A DNA stretch of 50,100 nt from Streptomyces sp. TRM70350 (GTDB lineage Bacteria > Actinomycetota > Actinomycetes > Streptomycetales > Streptomycetaceae), in assembly GCF_019219825.1 (NCBI RefSeq), contig NZ_JAHUXH010000043.1, positions 1 through 50,100 of the forward strand. Direction: 5' to 3'. Below are positions 8,004-17,606 of this stretch, piece by piece (position 1 is the first letter of the stretch; each line of letters opens with the position of its first letter). The notes beneath the pieces are model-generated. The model saw only the letters and a list, made by a program, of their open reading frames with translations. It was not told the DNA's origin and ran no database searches. Made by a program: the position numbers and the translations under genes.

Positions 8004-9701
8004 TCAGCGGTGTCGACTGCGTTCTTCGGACCTCGTGGCCACTGGTGTGGCCGGAGGGTGTAGCGTGGCGGACCTGGCCGATGTGCCGCTGGTGGTGCTT
8101 CGGCTGCGAGCTGCTTGCGTGCGCCGGTTCGGTTGAGCGGTGATGCGCCAGTTGAGGACCTCGGCGGGGTGCTCGGCGCTGTCGAGCTCTCGTTGGGCGC
8201 TCACCTCGGTCAGGAGGCGTCGGGGGTTGTGGCCGGCGGTCTCGGCGTGGGCGAGGGTGGTGGTCAGGGCGGTCCAAGTGGGGTCGGCGAGGATCCGGTC
8301 GGCGTGGTTGGGGAGGGCTGCGCGCACGCCCTGCTCGAAGCGGCGGGCGGTTGCGGCTCGTGGTGCGCGGCGGGCCAAGTCGGCCAGGACGGGTGTGGCG
8401 GCCTGCTGGTAGCCCGCCTGGAGCTGGCGGAAGGCTTCTTCGGCCGCAGCGGCCTGCTGTTCGTGGCCGCGCTGTTCGTGCCACTTGGCGGCGGCGCGGG
8501 CCAGGTGCACGGTGGCGAAGAGCAGGGCGATGGCAAGTCCGCCGGGCTCGTTGGAGGCGTAGGCGAGTTCCTTGGCGGCCTTGCGCAGGGCGGTGGCGGC
8601 TTGGTGGTCGGCGCGGGTGGCGGTGCGGCGGGCGCGGTTGAACGTCATTGCCGCCGTCCGTAGTTCCGCCCGGTGAGGGCCGGTCGTGGCGCTGGCGATG
8701 TTGTACAGGGCGTCGCCGAAGGCGGCCAGGTGGCCCTGGGCAGCGGCATCGTCACCGGAGTCGAGGACGGTGCGTGCCGTGTGTATTGCGGTGGTGGTGT
8801 GCCGCCATGGGTCCGTGGGGTCCGCCACATACCGGGGGCGGTCGGCCACATCCTGCTCGGGGAGGCGTTCGCGCAGGCGGTTGATGGAGAGGTCGGGGGC
8901 GAGTTTGGAGCCGCCGTACCAGACAGGTTCGCCGGCCGCGTTGGTGTCGCCGGGTGCGGCGAGGCTGTAGCCGATGACGTCTCCGGTCTCGGGGCCGAGG
9001 CGGGTTTTGACCTTGATGCCGAGGGACTGAAGCACGGTGAAGTAGTCGGTTTCGTTGTGTACGGCGGCGGCGACCGCGTACGCCTGCTCGCGCAGCCATT
9101 GCCGTGCCGTGACCGTCTGGCCCTGGCGCTCGGCCTTGGCGCGTTCGGCGCCGGTGGGAGTGCGGGGCGCGGTGAGGTCGCCGGACTTCAGGCGGCGCAG
9201 GCCGAACTCGGCTTCGATCTTGCGACATTCGGCTTGGGCCCGCTGTCCATCGCGGTGGGTGCGTGGGCGGCGCCCGTCGGCGCGGACGGTGGTGGCCATG
9301 ATGTGGATGTGGTCGTCGGCGTGGCGCACCACGATCCACCGGCATGCCTTCTCGTCGCCTTCGGGAGCGATGCCTGTGGCGTGAACGATGCGGCGGGCGA
9401 CCTCGGCCCACTCGGCGTCGGTGAGGTAGCGGTCGCCGGGCGCGGTGCGGACCGGGCAGTGCCAGACATGCTGAGGAAGCTTCTTGCCGCCCAGCTCGCG
9501 GGTGCGCAGGTCGACATGGTGGTCGAGGCGCTTGGCCAGCAGGGAGTAGGTGGCTGCCGGGTCGCGGCCCGGGTCGGGGGCGCCGACCATGTCCCAGGCG
9601 GCGACGATGTGAGGGTCGGTGTGTTCGTCGCGGCGGCCGGGGCCGAAGAGGTAGACGATCAGCCCGCGGGTGTCGGAGCCGGTAGAGACGTCAGGAACCA
9701 T
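8004..9701 (-). CDS. Relaxase / mobilization nuclease (HUH type)
   Basis: 565 residues. The HUH metal site is visible at about residues 127-133 (HADDHIHIMATTVR), and a candidate catalytic tyrosine lies near the N-terminus in LIVYLFGPGRRDEHTDPH, an opening typical of actinobacterial MobA-like relaxases. The rest is long, alanine- and arginine-rich helical sequence. The enzyme would nick oriT and lead the strand into a recipient. Its ATG at 9701 overlaps the upstream MobC-fusion stop by 11 bases, and a GGAAGG ribosome site lies inside that gene, so the two are translationally coupled. Reads leftward; converges with the cargo gene ending at 7869. Confidence 0.9.
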   Translation of the reverse strand: MVPDVSTGSDTRGLIVYLFGPGRRDEHTDPHIVAAWDMVGAPDPGRDPAATYSLLAKRLDHHVDLRTRELGGKKLPQHVWHCPVRTAPGDRYLTDAEWAEVARRIVHATGIAPEGDEKACRWIVVRHADDHIHIMATTVRADGRRPRTHRDGQRAQAECRKIEAEFGLRRLKSGDLTAPRTPTGAERAKAERQGQTVTARQWLREQAYAVAAAVHNETDYFTVLQSLGIKVKTRLGPETGDVIGYSLAAPGDTNAAGEPVWYGGSKLAPDLSINRLRERLPEQDVADRPRYVADPTDPWRHTTTAIHTARTVLDSGDDAAAQGHLAAFGDALYNIASATTGPHRAELRTAAMTFNRARRTATRADHQAATALRKAAKELAYASNEPGGLAIALLFATVHLARAAAKWHEQRGHEQQAAAAEEAFRQLQAGYQQAATPVLADLARRAPRAATARRFEQGVRAALPNHADRILADPTWTALTTTLAHAETAGHNPRRLLTEVSAQRELDSAEHPAEVLNWRITAQPNRRTQAARSRSTTSGTSARSATLHPPATPVATRSEERSRHR

Positions 9702-11415
9702 GCGCGGTGCCTTCCGTCAGGAGCTGGTCGATCAGTCGGTAGCTGCTCTCGGCCGCTTGCTCGACGCGGTCCAGCACCGCCTCGGCGCGCTCGGGCACCG
9801 TTCCTCGGTGGATGGCTGCGGTGATCTGGTTGAGGTTGCCGCCGATGCGGTTCAGCGCGACCGTCTGTGCCTCGACGGCCTCGATCAGCGGGCGGAGAGG
9901 ATCGTCCTCCGGACTACCGACCAGCCCCGCCTTACCGAGGGCGACGGCGAGGGCGGCGTCACCGACGAATCCGGCGAACCTCTGACCGCGCTGGTGAGCG
10001 GCGGCACTGATCACGCCGACCGCGGTCCGGGTGAAACGGATGGTCTTCTCCTGGTCACGCTTCTCCACCGTGCGCTTGCGGTTCATCAGCGCGGGCAGGG
10101 CGGGGGCATCGAGATCCCGCCAGGAGGGCTGCTCGGCAGGCGGTTGGACGTCGGTCGGCGGCTGAGTGCTCGGGGCGACGGAGTCGGGTGCGGGCGGGCA
10201 GCTGGTTTCGGCTGCACCCTCCTCCGGCTCGGGCGCCCCTTGGCGCTCGGCCTTCCCCTCCGCCACCCCTGGGGCGGGGGCAAGCGCGGACGAAGCCTCG
10301 TTAGAGGCTCGTTCGCTCCAGCTTGCTGCTGATCGGCGGGTCAGGCGCAGCGGGGTCAGCCATGCGGCCAGCCGGTCGCGCAGCGCGTTCAGTTCCGGGA
10401 CGGAGTGCCGGGAGCGGAAGGGAGTGACCTTCTCGCCGGGCTTGCACTTCTGCATGCGGAGCACGACGGCGCGGTCCATGATCGTGTCCGGTAGGTCGCC
10501 GATGCCTGCCAGCGCGGCCATAGCGAAGGTCGGGAACGCGATCGGCTTGTGCTCAGGGCCGGATATCCGCCAGGCGGGGCGGTTGCGCTGGTGTCCGGCG
10601 TTCAGCAGGCCACGCAGGTCCTCCTTGTCGCCGGCCTTCGGGCCGAAGATGGTGTCGGCCTCGTCCACCAGCAGCGTAGGCGGGTCCTCGCCGATGATCC
10701 GGAAGACCACCGCCGGCGAGGTGTTCACCGTCATCATCGGCTTGTGCACGGTCTCGTGGAGCACGTCCAGGACACGGGATTTGCCGCATCCCTTGGTCGG
10801 TCCCACCACCGCCAGACGCGGCGCGTGCTGGAGGGCGGGCTGGATGTGGGAGGCCGCCACCCACAGGGTGACCGCCGTCAGAGCCTCATCGCTCGGCAGC
10901 ACGACGTACCGGCCGATCGCGGCGCGCAGCTCGTCCAGTACGACGGTCCCGTCCTGGTCCCCGTCCGCCGAGAAGCCAGAACGCTCACGATCCTCGGTCC
11001 CCGGTCCGGGTTCCGGGACCGTCCCAGCAGCACCGTGGTCAACCCGGACCGACGGTCCGGGTTCGACACCCGACTGACCGGAACTCTCCGCCCGGTTATC
11101 GGCTTGCGGACCGGGTCCATGGTCCGGGTTCCCGGTCCGGTCCGATAGAACGCTGAGCTGCGCGTTCTCCGCCGGTCCGGGTTCCTGGTCCGGGTTGTCC
11201 GGAACTCCAGTCCGGGTTTCGGTCGCGGGTCGGTCCGGTCCCGGACCGACCGGACCAGCGGCGCGGTCCGGTCGATTGCCGGTCCCCGGAGAGACGGGCC
11301 GGCCGTCCGCTCGGTCCGGACGGTGCCACGGGATGCCCTGGCCGGGGACCGCAGCGGCAGGCCAGACGACCTTGTGGGATGTGTTCGAGGTGGCGGGGGA
11401 CGTAGGGTCCTCCAT
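9691..11415 (-). CDS. DUF3631-type ATPase fused to a MobC-like relaxosome domain
   Basis: 574 residues from an ATG at 11415 with AGAGGAA six bases upstream; a longer frame to 11589 is not needed. Layout: residues 1-155, low-complexity Pro/Gly/Asp linker with NPDxxPGP repeats; about 160-355, a P-loop ATPase of the DUF3631 kind (GPTKGCGKS at about 205, LLVDEAD at about 248); about 365-430, Ala/Pro/Glu linker; about 440-574, a MobC-like domain with LNRIGGNLNQI near the end. In relatives I know, the ATPase continues into its own C-terminal region and MobC is a separate gene next to the relaxase. Here both share one frame, with the junction near 10320. Overlaps the relaxase start. Confidence 0.75.
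   Translation of the reverse strand: MEDPTSPATSNTSHKVVWPAAAVPGQGIPWHRPDRADGRPVSPGTGNRPDRAAGPVGPGPDRPATETRTGVPDNPDQEPGPAENAQLSVLSDRTGNPDHGPGPQADNRAESSGQSGVEPGPSVRVDHGAAGTVPEPGPGTEDRERSGFSADGDQDGTVVLDELRAAIGRYVVLPSDEALTAVTLWVAASHIQPALQHAPRLAVVGPTKGCGKSRVLDVLHETVHKPMMTVNTSPAVVFRIIGEDPPTLLVDEADTIFGPKAGDKEDLRGLLNAGHQRNRPAWRISGPEHKPIAFPTFAMAALAGIGDLPDTIMDRAVVLRMQKCKPGEKVTPFRSRHSVPELNALRDRLAAWLTPLRLTRRSAASWSERASNEASSALAPAPGVAEGKAERQGAPEPEEGAAETSCPPAPDSVAPSTQPPTDVQPPAEQPSWRDLDAPALPALMNRKRTVEKRDQEKTIRFTRTAVGVISAAAHQRGQRFAGFVGDAALAVALGKAGLVGSPEDDPLRPLIEAVEAQTVALNRIGGNLNQITAAIHRGTVPERAEAVLDRVEQAAESSYRLIDQLLTEGTAHGS
10990..11330. repeat. Dense cluster of GGTCCGG/CCGGACC words
   Basis: Within the linker-coding part of the ATPase gene, the heptamer GGTCCGG or its complement CCGGACC recurs more than ten times in about 340 bases, often extended to GGTCCGGGTTC. 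The encoded protein is a poorly conserved Asn-Pro-Asp/Gly-Pro chain, so coding constraint does not obviously explain it. Spacing is irregular. Confidence 0.6.
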
Positions 11416-11563
11416 TGACGTTCCTCTCAGTTGAGGGACGGGACGGGCAAGGTCCCGCCTCTCACCGGTTCGTTCGTTCAGGGATGGGCGACGTGCAGGG
11501 GAATCTCCGGCCCTCGGCGTTGGCGCGCCGGGGGCCGTTGCTGTGTCCGGGGCTGTCGGCGGC
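11416..11563 (-). promoter_or_regulatory. Leader of the mobilisation operon, possible oriT
   Basis: This 148-base gap lies between the excisionase gene and the ATPase-MobC gene, both read leftward. It holds an inverted repeat with stem CGGGAC/GTCCCG (11439-11444 with 11452-11457), flanked by GAGG/CCTC, and next to it a GTTCGTTCGTTC direct repeat at about 11468-11479. An inverted repeat just upstream of a relaxosome operon is where an oriT is often found. That is inference only; no known nic sequence was recognised. Confidence 0.35.
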
Positions 11564-11758
11564 TCACGAGGCCAGGCCCCACTCGTCACGGCCGTCGATC
11601 AGCGTGCGCTCGTAGCGCAGCAGCTCCGCCTCGGGGTACAGCACCCGCTTGCCGACCTTGATGCCGCGCGGCCCCTTCTTGATGTGGCGCCAGTAGCGGA
11701 CAGTGCTCTCGGCTGTGCGGTAGCGCTCGGCGACCTCGGCGGTGGTCAGGTATCGCAT
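11564..11758 (-). CDS. Excisionase-type helix-turn-helix protein
   Basis: 64 residues from an ATG at 11758 with GGGAA five bases upstream. The sequence MRYLTTAEVAERYRTAESTV then RYWRHIKKGPRGIKVGKRV is a textbook MerR-like/excisionase winged HTH, followed by the usual wing and YPEAELLRY. In integrative elements such proteins bind att sites and favour excision; some act as activators of transfer genes instead. It is divergent from the XRE gene at 11880 and precedes the mobilisation operon. Confidence 0.85.
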   Translation of the reverse strand: MRYLTTAEVAERYRTAESTVRYWRHIKKGPRGIKVGKRVLYPEAELLRYERTLIDGRDEWGLAS

Positions 11759-11879
11759 GCATTCCCATTCGGCTAGGTGGCGATTCGATCTGCATAAAGT
11801 TGTACCCCGGGGTCGGTGGTTACCCAAATCGGGAAGCTCATGTTTCAATTGGGATAGCGACGGTGACGATGGAGGCTCG
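11759..11879. promoter_or_regulatory. Divergent promoter region between xis-like and XRE genes
   Basis: The gap contains two related words, CCCAAAT (11823-11829) and CAATTGGG (11846-11853), that form a loose inverted repeat (CCCAA...TTGGG). This is a reasonable place for an XRE operator governing both directions. A GGAGG at 11871-11875 is the ribosome site of the XRE gene. Confidence 0.4.
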
Positions 11880-12380
11880 ATGGCAGGCGACAGGCCCGAG
11901 GGCGGCGAGGTGCCGCTGCTCTACAGCGAAGGGAACGTGGCCGCGCGCGTCGCCCTGGAGCGCGAGGTCAGAGGGTGGAGCACGACCGAGCTGGCGGAGC
12001 GGGTGACCAGAGCCGGCATCAAGATGAACCAGACAGCGGTCTGGCGCATCGAGAATGGCACCCCCCGCCGACGCATCAATCTCGACGAGGCTCTCGCCTT
12101 CTCCCGCGTCTTCGAACTCCCCCTCGAAGAACTAATGTCACCACCCCTGGAGGGGCTCGACATCGACAGTCGGCGACTCGTTCAAGAGGCCGTCGAAGCG
12201 TTCTACGAGGCCCGAGACGCGCGCGACCGCCTACACCACGCTGTGGTCGCCATCGCCGACCACATCAAGGCCCATCCCGACAGCTCGCGGGCCATCCACG
12301 AGCAGTGCCTCCGCCTCATGGGCGACGAGCGGGACGCTCGCACGCTCAGCAGTGACATCAAGGACGGTGGCCACTACTGA
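11880..12380 (+). CDS. XRE-family transcriptional regulator of the element
   Basis: 166 residues; ATG at 11880 follows GGAGG by four bases. A Cro/C1 HTH spans about residues 20-85: VALEREVRGWSTTELAERV, then MNQTAVWRIENGTPRRRI with the recognition helix, and INLDEALAFSRVF. The C-terminal half is helical and may dimerise. It lies 24 bases before the integrase start and is divergent from the excisionase, the usual place for a gene that decides between integration and excision. No metalloprotease (ImmA-like) partner is seen. Confidence 0.85.
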   Translation: MAGDRPEGGEVPLLYSEGNVAARVALEREVRGWSTTELAERVTRAGIKMNQTAVWRIENGTPRRRINLDEALAFSRVFELPLEELMSPPLEGLDIDSRRLVQEAVEAFYEARDARDRLHHAVVAIADHIKAHPDSSRAIHEQCLRLMGDERDARTLSSDIKDGGHY

Positions 12381-12404
12381 CAACCGACACGAAGGAGAGG
12401 CCAC

Positions 12405-13522
12405 TTGGCCAACATTCAGAAGCGCCCCAATGGCAAATGGCGAGCCCGCTACCGCGACCTCGACGGCAAGGAGCACGCCCGCCACTTCGAGCGGAAGATC
12501 GACGCCCAGCGGTGGATCGACGAGGTCACGGCCAGCCTGGTCACCGGTCAGTACGTCGACCCGCGATCGGCGAAGAGCCTTTCAAGGAGTACGCGGAGGA
12601 ATGGCGGGCCATCCAGCCGCACCGGCCTTCCACGGCCAAGGCGGTGGCCCAGCACCTGCGCTGCTACGTCTACCCGGCCTGGGAAAAGCGGGCACTCGGC
12701 GCCATCAAGCCCGGCGACGTACAGAGCTGGGTCACCAGCCTGACCACCACGCACGGGCTGGCCGCCAGCACCTCACGGACGGTCTTCAACACGGTCAACG
12801 CCGTCTTCCGGGCGGCCGTCCGTGACCGGATGATCCCGCACAACCCGTGCGCCGAGGCGAAACTGCCTTCGGTGCCCCGGAAGAAGATCGTGCCGCTGGC
12901 CGTCGAGCAGATACGGATGCTGTCCGAGGAGATACCCGCCCGGTACAAGTGCCTCGTGCTGCTGGGCGCGGCCACCGGGCTCCGCCCCGGCGAGTTGTTC
13001 GGCCTCCAGCTCCGGCACGTGGACCTGCTGCACGCGACCGTCTCGGTCGAGCAGCAGATCCAGCAGACCGCCAAGCACGGCGTGTATGTCTGCCCGCCCA
13101 AGACCGCTCGCTCGCACCGCATGGTCCCGCTCCCCCGCATGGCGGTGGATGCGATGAAGGCCCACCTGCGGGACTTCCCCGCCGATGGGCCCGAGAGCTG
13201 GATCTTCACGGCGCCGCAAGGCGGGCCCGTGGTCTACACGCACTTCATGGACGGGTCCTGGCGGCCCGCCTGCGCGAAGGCCGGCATACCGAAGGGCACC
13301 GGACCCCACGCCCTCCGGCATCACTACGCCAGCCTGCTGATCAAGCACGGCGAGTCCGTGAAGACGGTCTCCGAGCGTCTCGGCCACACCAACGCAGCCA
13401 TGACGCTGAACATCTACACCCACCTATGGCCCGACTCCGAGGAGCGAACCCGGGCTGCTGTCGACAAGGCGTATGCGGACCAGTCCGCCGATGCCCAGCC
13501 ACAGGTCGACGAAGCGGCGTAG
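12405..13522 (+). pseudogene. Tyrosine integrase, interrupted by one frameshift
   Basis: TTG start at 12405 behind GAAGGAGAGG. The N-terminal AP2-like arm domain (MANIQKRPNGKWRARYRDLD) is in one frame up to about 12570; from about 12575 the SAM-like core domain (FKEYAEEWRA) and catalytic domain continue in another frame to 13522. The shift matches loss of one base in the GC-rich stretch at 12565-12580, where restoring a G gives a natural YVDPRSGEEPFKEY. All catalytic residues are present downstream: Arg in GLRPGELFGL, Lys in CPPKTARSH, HALRHHY for His/Arg, GHTN for His, and Tyr in NIYTHLW. There is no slippery heptamer. Real inactivation or a sequencing error are both possible. Confidence 0.85.
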
Positions 13523-13575
13523 CCGCTCCCCCCGCGCGCTGACCGAAGTCAGCACGCTGCGGACTCTGTGCGGAC

Positions 13576-13625
13576 CGCAAAGGCCGCCCAACCCGCTCCG
13601 CCGCAGGTCAGACGGCCTTTCGCCG
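13576..13625. terminator. Hairpin between integrase and ychF
   Basis: AAAGGCCG at 13579-13586 pairs with CGGCCTTT at 13613-13620 across a 26-base loop, between the convergent integrase and ychF genes. It ends in a T-run when read rightward and an A-rich start gives a T-run leftward, so it may serve both genes. The right attachment site is likely to lie in or next to this stretch. Confidence 0.5.
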
Positions 13626-13631
13626 GACGTA

Positions 13632-14720
<1,089 letters not shown>

Positions 14721-14902
14721 GTTGCGACTTCCCGTACGTGAGAGGGGCCTGGGGGCCGGTGGGCCGGGGGCCGGGAGCCAGGGGTCTGGCTGGCCGATCC
14801 ACCAGTTTACGGGGTGCCGGACTCCGGCCGGGCGCCCTGTCGAACGCTTGGCCAAGCTCTGCCCAACGGCGTGTCGGACGGGCTATTCGGCACATTAACC
14901 GA

Positions 14903-14913
14903 CCTAAGTTAGG
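14903..14913. promoter_or_regulatory. CCTAAGTTAGG palindrome abutting a start codon
   Basis: CCTAA-G-TTAGG is a perfect odd palindrome ending three bases before the GTG of the DUF6542 gene, covering its ribosome binding site. A repressor or mRNA structure here would block initiation. It slightly resembles half of an iron box (DmdR/IdeR), but the full 19-bp pattern is absent. Confidence 0.35.
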
Positions 14914-14916
14914 CCA

Positions 14917-15543
14917 GTGGAGCAACACAGGGCGCGATCTCCTCAGCACGGGCCGCGACGCGGGACCTCGCCGCCGACGCCCCTGCCGTCGCAGGCACGG
15001 CGCGGCGGCGCCGGCGGTGGCGGTGGCGGCCCTGCGCAGCGCCCGGCCAGGCCCGCCGCGGCGCGGCCCGAACGCCGTTTTGCCGGTGCGGCCCGGCATC
15101 CGGCGGCGGCACGGCGGCCTGTCCCGCCGATCGTCCAGGCGGCACGCCGGATGCCCAACCCGCGGCTCACCGGGCTCGGCTGCGGACTGTTCTGCGGTGC
15201 GGTGATGCTGACGCTCGGCTGTCTCGACGCGCTGCTGCTCGGGTCGTCGCTCATCGTGTACGGCGTGCTGTTCCTGCCGGTGTGCGTGCTGGCCGCGGTG
15301 TGGGTGCGCGGGGTGGATCTGGTGACCGTGCCGGTCGTGGTGCCGATCGCCTTCGCGCTGGGGCTGGTGTTCGTCGCCGAGAGCGAGGAGGGGCTGAGCG
15401 GGCGGGCCGTGGGACTGTTCACCGCGCTGGCCACGCAGGCGGGGTGGTTGTACGGGGGGACTCTCGTCGCCGGGTCGATCGTCACCGTGCGGAAGGTCCG
15501 GCTGATGCGGCGGCGGGTGGCGCGGAACCGCCCGCCGGTGTGA
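14917..15543 (+). CDS. DUF6542-type membrane protein
   Basis: 208 residues from a GTG at 14917. The first 80 residues are a disordered Pro/Arg/Ala/Gly tail. From MPNPRLTGLGCGLF onward there are four hydrophobic segments (about 90-110, 115-135, 140-158, 175-195) and a basic C-terminal tail, RKVRLMRRRVARN. This matches the small four-helix domain called DUF6542 in Streptomyces; its role is unknown. Divergent from ychF and convergent with ppgK, whose stop lies 21 bases away. Confidence 0.75.
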   Translation: MEQHRARSPQHGPRRGTSPPTPLPSQARRGGAGGGGGGPAQRPARPAAARPERRFAGAARHPAAARRPVPPIVQAARRMPNPRLTGLGCGLFCGAVMLTLGCLDALLLGSSLIVYGVLFLPVCVLAAVWVRGVDLVTVPVVVPIAFALGLVFVAESEEGLSGRAVGLFTALATQAGWLYGGTLVAGSIVTVRKVRLMRRRVARNRPPV

Positions 15544-15564
15544 GCCCGCGTCCCTTGGCGAGGA

Positions 15565-16311
<747 letters not shown>

Positions 16312-16405
16312 GGCACCACGTTACGACGGACCACTGACAGTCATGACGTCGGAGCCGTCGGAACCACCGCCGACGACCGCACCCCGGCGTCACCGCCCCG
16401 GGCGC

Positions 16406-17425
16406 TCACCCCTCGGCGGAGCCCTCCGCCCCCGTGCGCTGCGCGATCAGCGCCGCCGCCTCCTCGCGCAGGTCGCGGCGGAGTTCCTTGGGCAGCGAGA
16501 AGGTGATGGACTCCTCGGCCGCCTTGACGATCTCGACGTCCTCGAAGCCGCGCCGGGACAGCCACTCCAGCACCTGCTCGACGAGCACCTCGGGGACGGA
16601 GGCACCGGAGGTGACGCCGACCGTCGAGACGCCCTCCAGCCAGGCCTCGTCGATCTCGTCGGCGAAGTCGACGAGGTACGCCTCGCGCGCCCCGGCGAGC
16701 TTGGCGACCTCGACGAGCCGCTTGGAGTTGGAGGAGTTGCGGGAGCCGACGACGATCACCAGATCGGCCTCCGCGCCCATCTGCTTCACCGCGAGCTGGC
16801 GGTTCTGGGTGGCATAGCAGATGTCGTCGCTGGGCGGCGAGATCAGCTGCGGGAACTTCTCCTTCAGGGCGTCGACGGTCTCCATGGTCTCGTCGACGGA
16901 GAGCGTGGTCTGGGACAGCCAGACGACCTTGGACGGGTCGCGGACCTCGACCTTCGCCACGTCGCCGGGGCCGTCGACGAGCTGGATGTGGTCGGGGGCC
17001 TCGCCGGAGGTGCCGATGACCTCCTCGTGGCCCTCGTGACCGATCAGGAGGATGTCGTAGTCCTCGTTGGCGAACCGGACGGCTTCCTTGTGGACCTTGG
17101 TGACCAGCGGGCAGGTCGCGTCGATGGTGGCCAGCTTGCCCCGCTCGGCCTCCTCGTGGACGACCGGGGCGACGCCGTGTGCGGAGAACATCACGATGTT
17201 CCCCGCGGGGACCTCCTCCGTCCGCTCGACGAAGATGGCGCCCTTCTTCTCCAGGGTCTGCACGACGTACTTGTTGTGGACGATCTCGTGCCGGACATAG
17301 ATCGGAGCGCCGTACTGCTCCAGGGCTTTCTCGACGGCGATCACGGCGCGGTCCACACCCGCGCAGTAGCCCCGGGGGGCGGCGAGCAGGACACGGCGGC
17401 CAGTCGAAGCAGTCATGGCACCCAT
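16406..17425 (-). CDS. ispH: 4-hydroxy-3-methylbut-2-enyl diphosphate reductase
   Basis: 339 residues from ATG 17425 (or 336 from ATG 17416). The three cluster cysteines are visible: Cys21 in PRGYCAGV, Cys105 in DATCPLV and Cys203 in DDICYATQNRQ. HEGHEE supplies the proton-donor region. The last step of the MEP pathway makes IPP and DMAPP using a [4Fe-4S] cluster. The neighbouring xseA is divergent across 181 bases. A cis-prenyltransferase in the same window (43789-44562) uses its products. Confidence 0.95.
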   Translation of the reverse strand: MGAMTASTGRRVLLAAPRGYCAGVDRAVIAVEKALEQYGAPIYVRHEIVHNKYVVQTLEKKGAIFVERTEEVPAGNIVMFSAHGVAPVVHEEAERGKLATIDATCPLVTKVHKEAVRFANEDYDILLIGHEGHEEVIGTSGEAPDHIQLVDGPGDVAKVEVRDPSKVVWLSQTTLSVDETMETVDALKEKFPQLISPPSDDICYATQNRQLAVKQMGAEADLVIVVGSRNSSNSKRLVEVAKLAGAREAYLVDFADEIDEAWLEGVSTVGVTSGASVPEVLVEQVLEWLSRRGFEDVEIVKAAEESITFSLPKELRRDLREEAAALIAQRTGAEGSAEG

Positions 17426-17606
17426 CGTAAGGCCGCGTTCGGGGGGTCAAAGATCGCGCCCTTGTGACGTTCCTGGGGAGACCGGCCTCCTGGGCGCCAG
17501 GTCGCACGGGGCGGTGGCGCCGGTGTACGTCGTCGCCGCGGTGGAAGTCCGCGTCCGGTGTCCGAGGTCGGGCCGCGATGTCGGTGCCGCCCATTACGCT
17601 CGCGGC

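Larger units (their letters stand above)
8004..13625. mobile_element. Integrative mobilizable element: relaxase, MobC/ATPase, Xis, XRE, integrase
   Basis: The block carries the genes expected of a Streptomyces integrative mobilizable element: relaxase, MobC-like accessory protein, excisionase-type HTH, regulator and tyrosine integrase. The integrase points at the 3' end of ychF, which starts the conserved chromosome. I see no type IV secretion or TraB/FtsK-like transfer gene, so the element would need a helper. The left boundary is not visible; I looked for a copy of the ychF 3' end or of the 13523-13640 sequence further left and found none, so the cargo at 1-7.9 kb may belong to the same element. 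The broken integrase suggests it may be stranded. Confidence 0.75.

Noticed and set aside
12560..12590. Programmed ribosomal frameshift in the integrase
   Set aside because: There is no X-XXY-YYZ heptamer and no downstream pseudoknot I can see; a one-base deletion explains it more simply.
13523..13631. tRNA gene as integration target next to the integrase
   Set aside because: No cloverleaf, T-loop or CCA-end sequence is present in the gap or nearby.
14895..14916. Iron box (DmdR/IdeR) before the DUF6542 gene
   Set aside because: Only an 11-bp core is palindromic; the 19-bp consensus does not extend on either side, and the gene has no link to iron.
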